Counted from the stretch's first letter, positions 24,724 to 33,014 are shown. The stretch is 64,000 nt of DNA from UBA2031 sp037189985 (GCA_037189985.1 JBBCJX010000013.1:1-64000), one strand, 5' to 3'. Program-made: numbers and translations. The notes: generated by a model from the letters alone, not told the origin.

Positions 24724-24889
24724 GACCTTCCTCCATCGACTCAAAGCTGCGGGCATTGCACATGGGGCACGCAAGGACAGCGCGCTTGGGCTCGTCCGCT
24801 GTGGGTGCTGGGTGTGGAATGCGCTCACTGAGCAGGTGGACGTGCTGGCAGCTTCCCAATGAGCAACGGACCTTCGGATCAGTCTTCAT
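24713..24889 (-). CDS. 58-residue putative zinc-binding protein
   Basis: A small ORF of 58 residues with CPMCNARSFE near its C-terminus and an earlier CSLGSCQHVH, together suggesting one zinc site. It overlaps the upstream gene by 11 bases and the downstream gene by 11 bases, filling a gap of about 155 bases in an otherwise gapless operon. That packing is the main reason to accept it. Confidence 0.6.
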   Translation of the reverse strand: MKTDPKVRCSLGSCQHVHLLSERIPHPAPTADEPKRAVLACPMCNARSFESMEEGHEH

Positions 24890-25262
24890 GTGTTTGTCCT
24901 CCTACCCAGCCTTTGCCGTTGCATTTCGTGCAGACACCATCAGTTTCCATGGCGTTGTTGTAGCGCTGGCCAATGCCATCACAGCGATTGCACTCAATAG
25001 CGCGGGGTTTGCTTTCGGTAGCTGTTGCCGGATACGGCATGCGCTCGGCACGCCCTTCTTTTTCAGCAACCGCATTGACGGCATCCGCCATGGCAACGAG
25101 GTAGCGCGTGCTGGGGTCCTTGCGGATTTCCTGGCCGGGCTTGTACTGGGCCCACACGGCGAGCTGCAGGCGATGCGGAACCATCCGCCAGTGACGAGCG
25201 CACATGAGGTACTTGGGAGGGACGGCGATATCGCAGCCGAGCGCATGACAGGTGTGGCTCAT
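24879..25262 (-). CDS. Early protein with DnaJ-type zinc finger
   Basis: 127 residues. The C-terminal third has two CxxCxGxG motifs (CNRCDGIGQ and CTKCNGKGW), the pattern of a DnaJ central zinc finger; the N-terminal part has CHALGCD and CARHW, possibly a second metal site. No J domain is present, so it is not a true DnaJ. It overlaps its upstream neighbour by 4 bases. The role is unknown. Confidence 0.75.
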   Translation of the reverse strand: MSHTCHALGCDIAVPPKYLMCARHWRMVPHRLQLAVWAQYKPGQEIRKDPSTRYLVAMADAVNAVAEKEGRAERMPYPATATESKPRAIECNRCDGIGQRYNNAMETDGVCTKCNGKGWVGGQTHED

Positions 25263-25792
25263 ACGTGCGCCCTCTTGCCGGGATTGGTGAGGCCCATATC
25301 TTTGGCCATGCGATATGCTGTCCCAACAGAAAGGCCCAGCTCCTTCGCAAGCTCTGTGCGGGAACTGGTGTGCCAACGCTCACGCAGGGCATCTGCTGCA
25401 GCTTTCAGCTTTTCTCCCTTGGCTATCTTCTGGACCAGCCCGAGATGAGACGCTTTGTGTCGCAGATGAGCAGGAGTGACACCGAGCTGGGCAGCCAATT
25501 CATCATCGGGGGTTTTGCGGAATTGCTGCCGCAGGGTTTCCAGCATCGGCTCCGACCAGAAAACACGCTTGTTCGCTCCAGTACTGGCGGAGCCACGCAC
25601 GCGGCTTTCATCAGCACCTGGCGGCGCGAAGGAAACGATGTTGTCAGCGCTCTGGCCCAGCGGGATGTGCTGAATCTTGCCGCCGCGCTTCAGGAATGCC
25701 TGCACATCTGCCTCAAGGGTCTGGCGTGCCGTTGTACGGCCGGCGAGCGTGGGCAGGTTTACGGTGGTGCGGGCGTGGAGATTTTCAGTCAT
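25259..25792 (-). CDS. Helix-turn-helix early protein
   Basis: 177 residues. The N-terminal part includes ADVQAFLKRGGKIQHIPLG, and the C-terminal half has two HTH-like segments (DDELAAQLGVTPAHLRHKASHLGL and RTELAKELGLSVGTAYRMAKDMGL). This suggests DNA binding with tandem recognition helices. I start at ATG 25792, which overlaps the upstream DUF2786 gene by 8 bases; a longer frame would overlap it far more. Target unknown. Confidence 0.7.
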   Translation of the reverse strand: MTENLHARTTVNLPTLAGRTTARQTLEADVQAFLKRGGKIQHIPLGQSADNIVSFAPPGADESRVRGSASTGANKRVFWSEPMLETLRQQFRKTPDDELAAQLGVTPAHLRHKASHLGLVQKIAKGEKLKAAADALRERWHTSSRTELAKELGLSVGTAYRMAKDMGLTNPGKRAHV

Positions 25793-26498
25793 GGCTCGCT
25801 CCGGCAGTGAGTTGTTGGCGCTGATCGGCTCCCAAGGGTTTTTGTATTTGCGCTGCTCGTCCTGCGTAGTGGCCGGCCAGCTGGGCGTCGTAGTCACGTG
25901 CATGCGTCTTACGGGCCGCAACCGGCGTCATCTTGGCATTTGGATATTTCTCAGACTTGTATGCCTCAATGGCCTTGCATTCCTCTTCGTCGGCTCCAGC
26001 AAACTCCTGAACCTTCGTATACACAGCCGATATCCATGCATTAGCGAATTCATCACCACGCCGCCGCTTGGTGGATAGCTTTACGCGCTTTTGTGTGGCC
26101 ACGAATTCACGACGCGCTTTCTGGAGCTGCCGCAACAGCACCTGATAGGCATAAGCCGATAGTGATGGTGCTTGATCAACACCAATGAAGCCGACATCCC
26201 ACTCCAGCTCCAGTGAGCGTCGAAAACTCTTACCCCACATGCATGTGCAACCAAAGGCCACAGCACAAACATGGGCCAGCGAGATCATCCAGTAGGGCGG
26301 CTCGCGCTTTACTCCAGCCCCAACACGCTCTTCCGTGCAGTTGCTGGCACTTACCTGGTCCATGCTGAGCCGATGCTTATCCATCAGCGCACGCGCTTGC
26401 CGGAGTGCAGTCTCGGCCTCGTTCTGGTTGCCAGACTTGGCTAGAGCAAGGCATTTCTTTATTTTTTCCAGAATGCGATCGCGTTCGCTGTCCATCAC
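25785..26498 (-). CDS. DUF2786 family protein
   Basis: 237 residues. The N-terminus (ILEKIKKCLALAKSGNQNEAETALRQARALMDKHRL) is the DUF2786 signature, a short helical domain found in phage and bacterial proteins of unknown function. A larger helical region with many basic residues (KRVKLSTKRRRG) follows. It overlaps gam by 4 bases, so it belongs to the early operon between gam and the accessory block. Confidence 0.82.
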   Translation of the reverse strand: MMDSERDRILEKIKKCLALAKSGNQNEAETALRQARALMDKHRLSMDQVSASNCTEERVGAGVKREPPYWMISLAHVCAVAFGCTCMWGKSFRRSLELEWDVGFIGVDQAPSLSAYAYQVLLRQLQKARREFVATQKRVKLSTKRRRGDEFANAWISAVYTKVQEFAGADEEECKAIEAYKSEKYPNAKMTPVAARKTHARDYDAQLAGHYAGRAAQIQKPLGADQRQQLTAGASHD

Positions 26499-26992
26499 GA
26501 CTCCTCCGCGATCTTTGCCCTGTTGATCTCATAGCCGAAGGTGTTATCGGTCTTTAGGCCAGCACCAACTTCGGCCAGGGTTTCAGTCGGGAGGTCCTTC
26601 ATGGCCTCTTTGTCGATTTCTTCCTTGATCCGGATGCAGGCAGTCAGATTGAGGCTCTTAAGCGCAGCCAACGTGTCAGCAGCCCGTTTGATAACTACTT
26701 TGGTGGACAGGCGATATCCCACCGACCCGAAGGTGAGCTGGCGCGTCTTCACCTTGGCAAATTCAGCCAGGTTGGAGTCGCAATAATCTTTGATAGCCAG
26801 CTCCAGTCCATCTTTTCGAGTGGCCAACAGCTCGACCTTCTCTTTGAGGCCGGCCTTGATTTTGTCGATGGCTTCATTTCCCGCCGACTCAATCAAACCG
26901 ATCTCCCGATCCAGCTTGCCGATATCAGCTAGAGCTTTGTCTACCTGATCCCATGAAGAGAGGGCTGTGCCCTCCATACGCTTGCGTGCCAT
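26495..26992 (-). CDS. gam: Host-nuclease inhibitor Gam family protein
   Basis: 165 residues. Mu Gam binds double-stranded DNA ends and shields them from host exonucleases such as RecBCD; it is an orthologue of Ku. Matching features are the long N-terminal helical hairpin (DKALADIGKLDREIGLIESAGNEAIDKIKAGLKEK) and the central TFGSVGYRLSTKVVIK beta region. Placed after transposase B in the early operon as in Mu. Confidence 0.88.
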   Translation of the reverse strand: MARKRMEGTALSSWDQVDKALADIGKLDREIGLIESAGNEAIDKIKAGLKEKVELLATRKDGLELAIKDYCDSNLAEFAKVKTRQLTFGSVGYRLSTKVVIKRAADTLAALKSLNLTACIRIKEEIDKEAMKDLPTETLAEVGAGLKTDNTFGYEINRAKIAEES

Positions 26993-27065
26993 TACGGCTC
27001 TCCCTTGGTTGATGCCACCTGTGCAGCGTCCAACGCCTCTAGGGTGGCTTTACGGTTTTCTTCAA
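26993..27065 (-). pseudogene. Possible gene remnant between gam and the 100-aa early gene
   Basis: One minus-strand frame reads FEENRKATLEALDAAQ..., ends in TAA directly before the gam ATG, is closed upstream by TAG, and has no ATG. It looks like the C-terminal end of a lost small protein. It could equally be plain spacer. Confidence 0.25.
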
Positions 27066-27072
27066 AATTGCT

Positions 27073-27375
27073 CTACGAATTGCCGCCGGCGTCGTTCCAT
27101 ATGACCTCGCAGCCCTGGATGACCTTGCTGTAACGGCGCATGCCGCCCGGCTCGGTGCCTTCGCTCATGAGGCTGACCTGCATTTCTTTCACAGGCGCTG
27201 CCGTCAGCGGATCGATCTCTATGCGCGGACGCATGCCGTTGTAGTCCGTGCGCAGCACACGTACATCCATCTTCCGCAGTTCGCGCAGCAGCGCGGTACC
27301 CACCGACAGCTTCTGGTTGAAACTGTCGGTGAAGTACTTGCTGCGCAGGTTTTCCTTGAGTGGCTGATTACTCAT
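27073..27375 (-). CDS. Early phage protein, unknown function
   Basis: 100 residues, starting MSNQPLKENLRSKYFTDSF, with a beta-rich C-terminus (RRYSKVIQGCEVIWNDAGG). It begins right after transposase B and precedes gam. In Mu, small genes such as kil occupy this location, but no similarity is visible. Function unknown. Confidence 0.75.
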   Translation of the reverse strand: MSNQPLKENLRSKYFTDSFNQKLSVGTALLRELRKMDVRVLRTDYNGMRPRIEIDPLTAAPVKEMQVSLMSEGTEPGGMRRYSKVIQGCEVIWNDAGGNS

Positions 27376-27376
27376 G

Positions 27377-28624
27377 TCACACCTCGCGGATCAGGTCGGC
27401 CGTGATCATGGGAGCGTTGTATTCAGCGGCAGCATTCATGGCAGCGGTCATGACGTTGCCGACCACCAGAGGGAACAGGTAGCTGCGTGGAGCCTCGCCA
27501 GGGCGGCGTGGCGGACGCGTCAGCTTCTCGCGCAGCGCCTCAATGGCAGCGTCATCCATAATCTTGCTGAGAGTCATGCCGGCCAGCTTGAGTCGGTGCG
27601 CCAAGTACGGCTTCAAATGCTCACCCAGTGGCGGCAACTGGATAAGCTCGCAGCGCTGTGCAACTTCACGTACATCCGGATCACGCTCGTCCAGCTTCAG
27701 CAGCAGCTCGGGCTGGCCCAGCAGGATCACGCCCAGCAGCGACTTGAAGCCGTCTTCCATTTCGATGAAGCGCTTGAATTGCTTGAGCACGTTCTTGTCG
27801 AGGGAGTGGGCTTCCTCAATCAGCAGGACATGGGACCAGCCTGCATCGGCTGAGCCCTTCAGCAGTTTGTGCAGTGCCGTGAAAATGCGCTGCGGACGAT
27901 TAGGTATCTTGGCCAGCGGATCGATGGCGTGAATGGCGGCCTCGGCAATCGCCGTTGCCTTCAGAACGCTGCCCTTCACATTGTTGTCAGCAGTGCCCAC
28001 CACGTAGGGCTCCACTACCACGATCTGCGCTTTCTCCCGCGACAGGCGTTCATCAAAGTCTTTCTTGAGCGTGGTCTTGCCGCCGCCGCTCTCGCTCCAT
28101 ACAGCAATAAAGCCGCCGTGCTTGGCGGTGTGGTACATCTGTTCGCGGACATAACGGCTTTCCGGAGTTAGGAAAACCTCATTGCCTCCACGCAATTTGT
28201 CGAAGGGGTCGCCGAAAATACCGAATTTATGTTTGGCATCTGGTGTCAGCGTATGTTTTTTGAGTAGCATGGGGGTCTCCTCCTCGGAGGGTTGTTCATC
28301 AGTCGTTTTGTCATGACGCTTCACGGGCCTCTGCGGGCTGCTACCCGCAGGGGCCTTGTTCTTTCCGCCCAGGTTGGCGATGGCCATGCTCTCGATTTCA
28401 TGGCGCGGGATTTCATCGAACACCGTGGCGATCACGTGAGCGGCCACGCTGTGCTCCAGCAGGAATTTCTCGATCTTTGGCTGCAGCGTTTCGCGGCTGA
28501 TGCTGCGCGGCCAGGTGCCGTGATTGATCAGGTTGGCAATGGGCGCATCTGACAGCCCGACATGCCGCGCCAGCGCCCGCTGCAGCAGATTGTTTTCCTG
28601 CAGCACCGTCTTGAGTCTCAACAT
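27377..28624 (-). CDS. AAA+ transposition ATPase (Mu B-like)
   Basis: 415 residues. The N-terminal HTH (LLQRALARHVGLSDAPIANLINHG) is followed by a linker and an AAA+ core with Walker A SESGGGKTTLKK (about residue 183) and Walker B VLLIEEAHSL. Mu B captures target DNA and activates the transposase; the same role is expected here. The gene starts with an ATG overlapping the transposase stop, so translation is coupled. The linker of about 50 residues after the HTH (RPVKRHDKTTDEQPSEEET) is longer than expected. Confidence 0.92.
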   Translation of the reverse strand: MLRLKTVLQENNLLQRALARHVGLSDAPIANLINHGTWPRSISRETLQPKIEKFLLEHSVAAHVIATVFDEIPRHEIESMAIANLGGKNKAPAGSSPQRPVKRHDKTTDEQPSEEETPMLLKKHTLTPDAKHKFGIFGDPFDKLRGGNEVFLTPESRYVREQMYHTAKHGGFIAVWSESGGGKTTLKKDFDERLSREKAQIVVVEPYVVGTADNNVKGSVLKATAIAEAAIHAIDPLAKIPNRPQRIFTALHKLLKGSADAGWSHVLLIEEAHSLDKNVLKQFKRFIEMEDGFKSLLGVILLGQPELLLKLDERDPDVREVAQRCELIQLPPLGEHLKPYLAHRLKLAGMTLSKIMDDAAIEALREKLTRPPRRPGEAPRSYLFPLVVGNVMTAAMNAAAEYNAPMITADLIREV

Positions 28625-30396
28625 CAGGAAGCACCTCCCACCACGCGCAGCGCAGCGGCCGGCGTGTTCAGGTTGCGGATGGATGATTCGATGGCAGGCA
28701 GATCAGCTTCGCGGGCGCCATCGGGATGGTGGGTTTGCAGCCAATTCCAGGCGGCCTCGTTCCAGAGGCTGCCGAGTACCGGCTTCATGCGCTTGGCAAT
28801 CTCGAAGTGCGAGAGCAGCGGCGTGATGACCTCGGCGGTGTTGAGCTGCAGCTCGGTACCGCGCTTGGGTAGGTAATGCGGCAGCGGGGTTTCTGCCACG
28901 GTCTTGTACGGGTCCAGCTTGCCGTCGAAGGCAATCTGTTTGCCCTTGCGCTTTGCCTTGGCGGCCTCGGGTGAGTCAGCATCCATGAGCAGCATTTCGA
29001 TGCGCTCGCGGGCTTTCTCGGCTCTGTTGACCTTGTGGCTTTTGTAAGACTCGCCCAGGACGGCGCCGTCGATGTTGAAGCCATAGTCGTCCTGCAGGAT
29101 CGGCTCCACCTGGTGGAAGCGCTGGCGACCATCCATGTCGAACACGACAACCTGTGCACCGTCTTGCCGGAATGCGTTTCTGGCGATGAGTATCTTCTCC
29201 CCCACCATCACGCCCGGCACATCCGAGACATCGAAGTCACGGCCTCGGTAACTCACCTGCAGCGTATTGCTGACAACACGTTCTTCCGGTGCTGAAACCG
29301 CCAGCTCGCGCAGGGTCTCCACGCCCGGTACCGTGATGAGCTGATCCGGCCGGATCAGCTGCCACACGGCGTATCGCGTGCGGTTGGTGCGGGAATGCTT
29401 GCGGGTGCTGTTGAAATTGCGCATCCACTGCCAGGCAGCGGTGTTCAGTTCTTCCAGGCAGCTCACCTCACGGAACTTGAGGCCATGCTCGAATTCGCGC
29501 TCGATGATGTCGTTGTGCTTCTCGACACTGCCCTTAGCCCACGGCTTGCCCGGTTCGTTGACAAGCAGCTCCACACCGAGGGCCAGGCACAGGTTTTTGA
29601 ACACGGCGCCCGTGTTGGCAGAGCCAGGGTCCACCATCACGATGAAGGGCCTGCCGTGCATGGGATCGTGCGGGCCACGGTGTTGCATGGCGTTGATGAA
29701 ACAGTGCGACAGGTTGGCGCCGCTCTCGGCCCCGTGCACGTATTCCACGTAGAACGCCCCGCTGGTGTGATCGACGATCACGTAACGCCACACGCGCTCG
29801 TTCACGATCTTGGCCACGTTATCCAGCTTGTTCTTGTAGAACTCGTCGTGAGGCATGCAGCGCAGGTGCGTATCACGCGGCAGGTAATAGAGCACGCAGA
29901 GTGACGGGTCGATCTGCCACACATGGTTGGGATGCAGGCTGCGCAACTGCATCTTGGGTGTGGCCCGCATCAGCTGGTCGGGGTGCAGGCCGTAGCCGCG
30001 CAGCGCACGGGCAATGGCGCTCTCCGAGAGCGCCGTGAACTCACCCGTGTCGTGATCGATACAGCCGGCCTGGATGAAGCCGTTGGCACGCAATGCCTCC
30101 ACGGCTGTCTGGATGCTGGCCAGGCGCTTGTTGTTGCGCCGCATGCTCTCGATCAGGTAGGCCGATATGAGCAGAGCCTCGTCTTCCGTGAGCGCGTAAA
30201 TGCCGGCATCTGCGCGGCGCTTGCGCGGCGCCTTTACCGTGACGGCCTTCAGCTTGCGGTAGAGCGTGGCGTAACTCATGCGCAGCTCGGCAGCGGCCCG
30301 CTCGATGATGGCGGTCTTGCCGCCGTGCCCGGCGGCCTCCACCTCGCGGGCGACATCCACCAGGCGCTGGGTGATGACAGGATTGAAGGCTGACAT
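28624..30396 (-). CDS. DDE transposase (Mu A-like, B3/BcepMu type)
   Basis: 590 residues. It cuts and joins phage ends during integration and replication. N-terminal HTH segments (AAAELRMSYATLYRKLKAV) bind ends or enhancer; the rve-type core carries the catalytic triad Asp in WQIDPS, Asp in MVDPGSANTG and Glu in KGSVEKHND. A beta-barrel and a C-terminal region for contact with protein B follow. It is shorter than Mu A (663 residues). It is the first large gene of the early operon, just after DUF3102. Confidence 0.93.
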   Translation of the reverse strand: MSAFNPVITQRLVDVAREVEAAGHGGKTAIIERAAAELRMSYATLYRKLKAVTVKAPRKRRADAGIYALTEDEALLISAYLIESMRRNNKRLASIQTAVEALRANGFIQAGCIDHDTGEFTALSESAIARALRGYGLHPDQLMRATPKMQLRSLHPNHVWQIDPSLCVLYYLPRDTHLRCMPHDEFYKNKLDNVAKIVNERVWRYVIVDHTSGAFYVEYVHGAESGANLSHCFINAMQHRGPHDPMHGRPFIVMVDPGSANTGAVFKNLCLALGVELLVNEPGKPWAKGSVEKHNDIIEREFEHGLKFREVSCLEELNTAAWQWMRNFNSTRKHSRTNRTRYAVWQLIRPDQLITVPGVETLRELAVSAPEERVVSNTLQVSYRGRDFDVSDVPGVMVGEKILIARNAFRQDGAQVVVFDMDGRQRFHQVEPILQDDYGFNIDGAVLGESYKSHKVNRAEKARERIEMLLMDADSPEAAKAKRKGKQIAFDGKLDPYKTVAETPLPHYLPKRGTELQLNTAEVITPLLSHFEIAKRMKPVLGSLWNEAAWNWLQTHHPDGAREADLPAIESSIRNLNTPAAALRVVGGAS

Positions 30397-30409
30397 GACG
30401 TGGCGGCCC

Positions 30410-31306
30410 TCAGTCCTGGCTCAAGTCGGGGCTGGCCGTGCTCACCAGTTCGCGAGGGATATCGAACTCGGCGTAGATTTCATTCACGGCGCGTTCGATC
30501 TGGATCAGGAAGCCGGCAATAAGGGGCCGGGCATCGCCGTTGCCCTCATGATTGAAGTGCGCCATCAGGGCCTGCGTGCCGTTGAACAGATCACCGCGCA
30601 CCGCCGCCTCTGCCGCAAATGCCAGGCGAGAAACCTCCGCCTGCAACTCGGCGGCCACCTCGTCGGGTGCGGCCTCCTTCACGCGCCTCTTGGCCTTGCG
30701 GACCTCGGTCTGCAGCTCGGCGATCTTGGCGTCACGCTTGGCCACCATCTCGCCCTGGGCAAGGTAGTTCTCTTTTTCCTCACGCAGTGCGGCCCGCAGT
30801 TCGGACACGCCCATACGCTCAATTTCATCAAGCGTCAGGTTGGCAACCGTGCCGCCCTCGGCCAGTGCCTCCAGATCGCTGTCTTCCAGAGTCATCAGTT
30901 CAAAGAGCTTGGACTTGGAGCCTGCCGCCTGAATCAAATGCGTCGACGTCGACGCATTTGCCAGCTTTGGGTTCGAGAATTTGACGGCGGCCTGCATCAT
31001 GCGCTGGGCTGCCCGGATGTTGAGACCCAGCCGGGCTTCCACGACATCAGCGAACTCGCCATGCGGGGTGGCCTCCTTGAGCACCACCAGTCGACGCCCT
31101 GCCTGCAACATGGCTTCGGCTGATTGCTGCATGTAGAACTGCGTCTCGTGGATCAGGCGCTCCTGGTCATACGGGAGACCATCACCGAACTGCGCCAGCA
31201 CAACCTGCATGCGGTCGGCCTGCTGCTGGCGTGCAATTTCCAGTGCGCTCTCGTCGAGCGGCACATCCGGGGTCAGGGCTGCGGCTTTTTGTGGTTTACG
31301 GGCCAT
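30410..31306 (-). CDS. DUF3102 family protein
   Basis: 298 residues, with the DUF3102 region about 60-130 (ETQFYMQQSAEAMLQAGRRL...AARMM-type) and a long coiled coil (AALREEKENYLAQGEMVAKRDAKIAELQTEVRKAKRRVKEA). Members are common in Mu-like phages and are sometimes likened to DNA-organising or partition proteins. The gene contains a perfect 26-bp palindrome (30935-30960). It lies directly upstream of the transposase gene. Confidence 0.82.
   Translation of the reverse strand: MARKPQKAAALTPDVPLDESALEIARQQQADRMQVVLAQFGDGLPYDQERLIHETQFYMQQSAEAMLQAGRRLVVLKEATPHGEFADVVEARLGLNIRAAQRMMQAAVKFSNPKLANASTSTHLIQAAGSKSKLFELMTLEDSDLEALAEGGTVANLTLDEIERMGVSELRAALREEKENYLAQGEMVAKRDAKIAELQTEVRKAKRRVKEAAPDEVAAELQAEVSRLAFAAEAAVRGDLFNGTQALMAHFNHEGNGDARPLIAGFLIQIERAVNEIYAEFDIPRELVSTASPDLSQD
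30935..30960. repeat. Perfect 26-bp palindrome inside the DUF3102 gene
   Basis: CAAATGCGTCGAC followed directly by its exact complement, with no loop. It encodes NASTST within DUF3102. A spacer-free palindrome of this length in coding sequence suggests a dimeric-protein binding site or cruciform; see findings. Confidence 0.8.
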
Positions 31307-31332
31307 GTCTTGGCTTCCTTGTGGTGGGAGGG

Positions 31333-31626
31333 TCAGGCGCCAGCGAGAACGCGCTGGTTGATTTCGGTGATGCGCTCGGTGGCGCGGGCCACTTCGTTGG
31401 CGTGGGCCTGCGCGATCTGCAGGGTCATGACGGACAACGCGTAGTTGCCGCTCTCCAGACGCTGCGCGAGGCCTTCGGCGATCAGGGAGTCCATCGCCCG
31501 GCTCACGCCCGAGGCCGGCATGCCCAACTGGTGTGCCAATGTCTGGTTGCTGACACCGTTCAGGGTGTGGCCCTTCAGGGCCTTGAACACGCGCAGGGTT
31601 TTACGCGCCGAGTTGATTCCACTCAT
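31333..31626 (-). CDS. Winged-helix (IclR/MarR-like) early regulator
   Basis: 97 residues. The N-terminal two thirds form a winged helix: LRVFKALKGHTLNGVSNQTLAHQLGMPASGVSRAMDSLIAEGLAQRLESGNYAL. A C-terminal helix follows and could mediate dimerisation. It overlaps the upstream gene by 4 bases and precedes DUF3102. Probably DNA-binding; its targets are unknown. Confidence 0.78.
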   Translation of the reverse strand: MSGINSARKTLRVFKALKGHTLNGVSNQTLAHQLGMPASGVSRAMDSLIAEGLAQRLESGNYALSVMTLQIAQAHANEVARATERITEINQRVLAGA

Positions 31627-32102
31627 GCGTGATCTCCGAGATCGAATTGCGGGTTGGGGTGTTGCAGGACGTTGGCGCGATGCCATGCCAGTGCCTCAAG
31701 GCCGGTTTGAACGGCAGCCATCACGGCATCGGCTTCGGCCTTGCCCTGGTAGAAGTCGATGAGTACGCCCGTGGCTGTCGTGAGCACGCCCTGCAGCTGC
31801 TGCATGTCAGCGGCGTTTGCCTGCCGGCCCGAGGGGATATCAATCAGCAAGCGGCCAGCGGCACTGGCCAGCCAGCGCGTGACGTAGTTGCAGCCGCATA
31901 CCTGCTCATAGGTGGGGATCAGCACGGCCGGCATGCGTCCGGACGCCAGCCACTTGTAGAGCACGCTGTGATCGGCCAGGCCCATCAGTTCGGCAATGCG
32001 CTCTACCGAGAGGTTGCGGCGCTCACGCGCAAAGTCCTTGCACAGCTCCAGCGCGTTGCGCAGTGATGTGGGCTGTACGTTTTTCCAGTTTCGGCGTGCC
32101 AT
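31623..32102 (-). CDS. Early phage protein with HTH-like N-terminus
   Basis: 159 residues. The segment NLSVERIAELMGLADHSVLYKWLASGRMP (about 30-58) looks like a helix-turn-helix; the rest is helical (ADMQQLQGVLTTATGVLIDFYQGKAEADAVMAAVQTG). Similar small proteins lie upstream of DUF3102 in Mu-like phages, from memory. A 110-base gap upstream may hold a promoter shared with the plus-strand gene at 32215. Confidence 0.72.
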   Translation of the reverse strand: MARRNWKNVQPTSLRNALELCKDFARERRNLSVERIAELMGLADHSVLYKWLASGRMPAVLIPTYEQVCGCNYVTRWLASAAGRLLIDIPSGRQANAADMQQLQGVLTTATGVLIDFYQGKAEADAVMAAVQTGLEALAWHRANVLQHPNPQFDLGDHA

Positions 32103-32214
32103 TGGAAAACCCCTCAAATCCCCCGTTCCAAACAAATTCTTGTTTTGCCTCTAGCCTGCGAACGGGGGGCGGCGCAGGCTTTCGGGGTGCGCTACCGCAA
32201 CCAGGAGAAAAGCC
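32103..32214. promoter_or_regulatory. Divergent promoter region with imperfect palindrome
   Basis: The only gap over 100 bases in the early block. It contains an imperfect dyad at 32129-32147 (arms AAACAA and TTGTTT) between the minus-strand gene at 32102 and the plus-strand gene at 32215. The dyad may be an operator; no clear -10/-35 pair can be defended. Confidence 0.35.
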
Positions 32215-32740
32215 GTGACAGAAATCGAAAAGCGCTTGGCGCTGTTGACAGGCCAAGTGAAGGAGTTGGAGCGGGTGCTCGACATGACCGCTGACTACGT
32301 GTGGAGCCACAACGTGTTGGTGCCGAAGCTGGTACGTCTGATCCCACCTGAGCAGGCTTGGCAGGCGGCACAGGACATCCAGGCGGAGCTAGATATGGCC
32401 GTGGAGGCACAGCGCCAGTCCCAGGGCGGTGATGTGTTGCGGAATGCGCGCCGTGAATTGCTAAAACGTGCTGCCGTGCCTGCTCCAGGGAAGTGAGACG
32501 ATGGCCATTGCGGCGTGTTCCTGCGGCGAGATAGCTGGAAATTTGCCGGGCCTGTTCTTCCGGCAAACCGAAGTCGCTGGCCTGCAGGACGCCCTGCTGC
32601 ACCAGCTGGTGGTAGGCCATGGGCAGCAGGCGATCTACCAACTGGAGCAACTGGTGGCCACGGCGTGGGGAAGCCTGGGCAATACGAGAGTTGGCCTGCA
32701 GGCCCAGCCGGATGATGCGGGCGGTCCGGGATTCAGCCAT
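32192..32740 (-). CDS. Early phage protein, C-terminus uncertain
   Basis: 182 residues as an open frame. The first 80 residues look real and helical (QANSRIAQASPRRGHQLLQLVDRLLPMAYHQLVQQGVLQASDFGLPEEQARQI style). The last 100 are Pro/Ala/Arg-rich and lie opposite the plus-strand gene 32215-32496, so they may be only an antisense shadow. It overlaps the previous gene by 8 bases, supporting the start. Confidence 0.5.
   Translation of the reverse strand: MAESRTARIIRLGLQANSRIAQASPRRGHQLLQLVDRLLPMAYHQLVQQGVLQASDFGLPEEQARQISSYLAAGTRRNGHRLTSLEQARQHVLAIHGAHSATHHRPGTGAVPPRPYLAPPGCPVPPAKPAQVGSDVPASAPTRCGSTRSQRSCRAPAPTPSLGLSTAPSAFRFLSRLFSWLR
32215..32496 (+). CDS. Small plus-strand protein antisense to the early operon
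   Basis: 93 residues, GTG start with AGGAG 8-10 bases upstream. An N-terminal coiled-coil helix (TEIEKRLALLTGQVKELERVLDM) is followed by another helical region (PEQAWQAAQDIQAELDMAVEAQRQ). Composition is that of a genuine soluble protein. It runs against the early operon and overlaps the 32192-32740 frame entirely. Function unknown; see findings. Confidence 0.55.
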   Translation: MTEIEKRLALLTGQVKELERVLDMTADYVWSHNVLVPKLVRLIPPEQAWQAAQDIQAELDMAVEAQRQSQGGDVLRNARRELLKRAAVPAPGK

Positions 32741-33014
32741 GATTGGCAACTCCCTGTGGCCGGAGCAGGTAGCCGCTGTAGCGGCCACCGGGCAGGAACT
32801 CCCCGCTGGGCCAGAACGGGCGGGTGCGGCCAGCCGCCACATCGGCGTGCAGGCGCTCCAGCCAGGCATAGAAGCTGGCCGCCCGGCGCGGGCTGACGGT
32901 GTAGACATGAATGCGGTCGGGTCGGGTGACAGACACCACGCCGCAGGTTTTGAACCGGATCAGGCCGATGTGGGCCTTGTGGTGCGGGGCCAGGAAGGGG
33001 GCGAGTTTGCTCAT
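32733..33014 (-). CDS. Early phage protein, unknown function
   Basis: 93 residues: HHKAHIGLIRFKTCGVVSVTRPDRIHVYTVSPRR followed by ASFYAWLERLHADVAAG. A beta-rich N-terminal half and a helix give a small alpha-beta fold. It overlaps the upstream gene by 4 bases. I do not recognise the family. Confidence 0.7.
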   Translation of the reverse strand: MSKLAPFLAPHHKAHIGLIRFKTCGVVSVTRPDRIHVYTVSPRRAASFYAWLERLHADVAAGRTRPFWPSGEFLPGGRYSGYLLRPQGVANHG

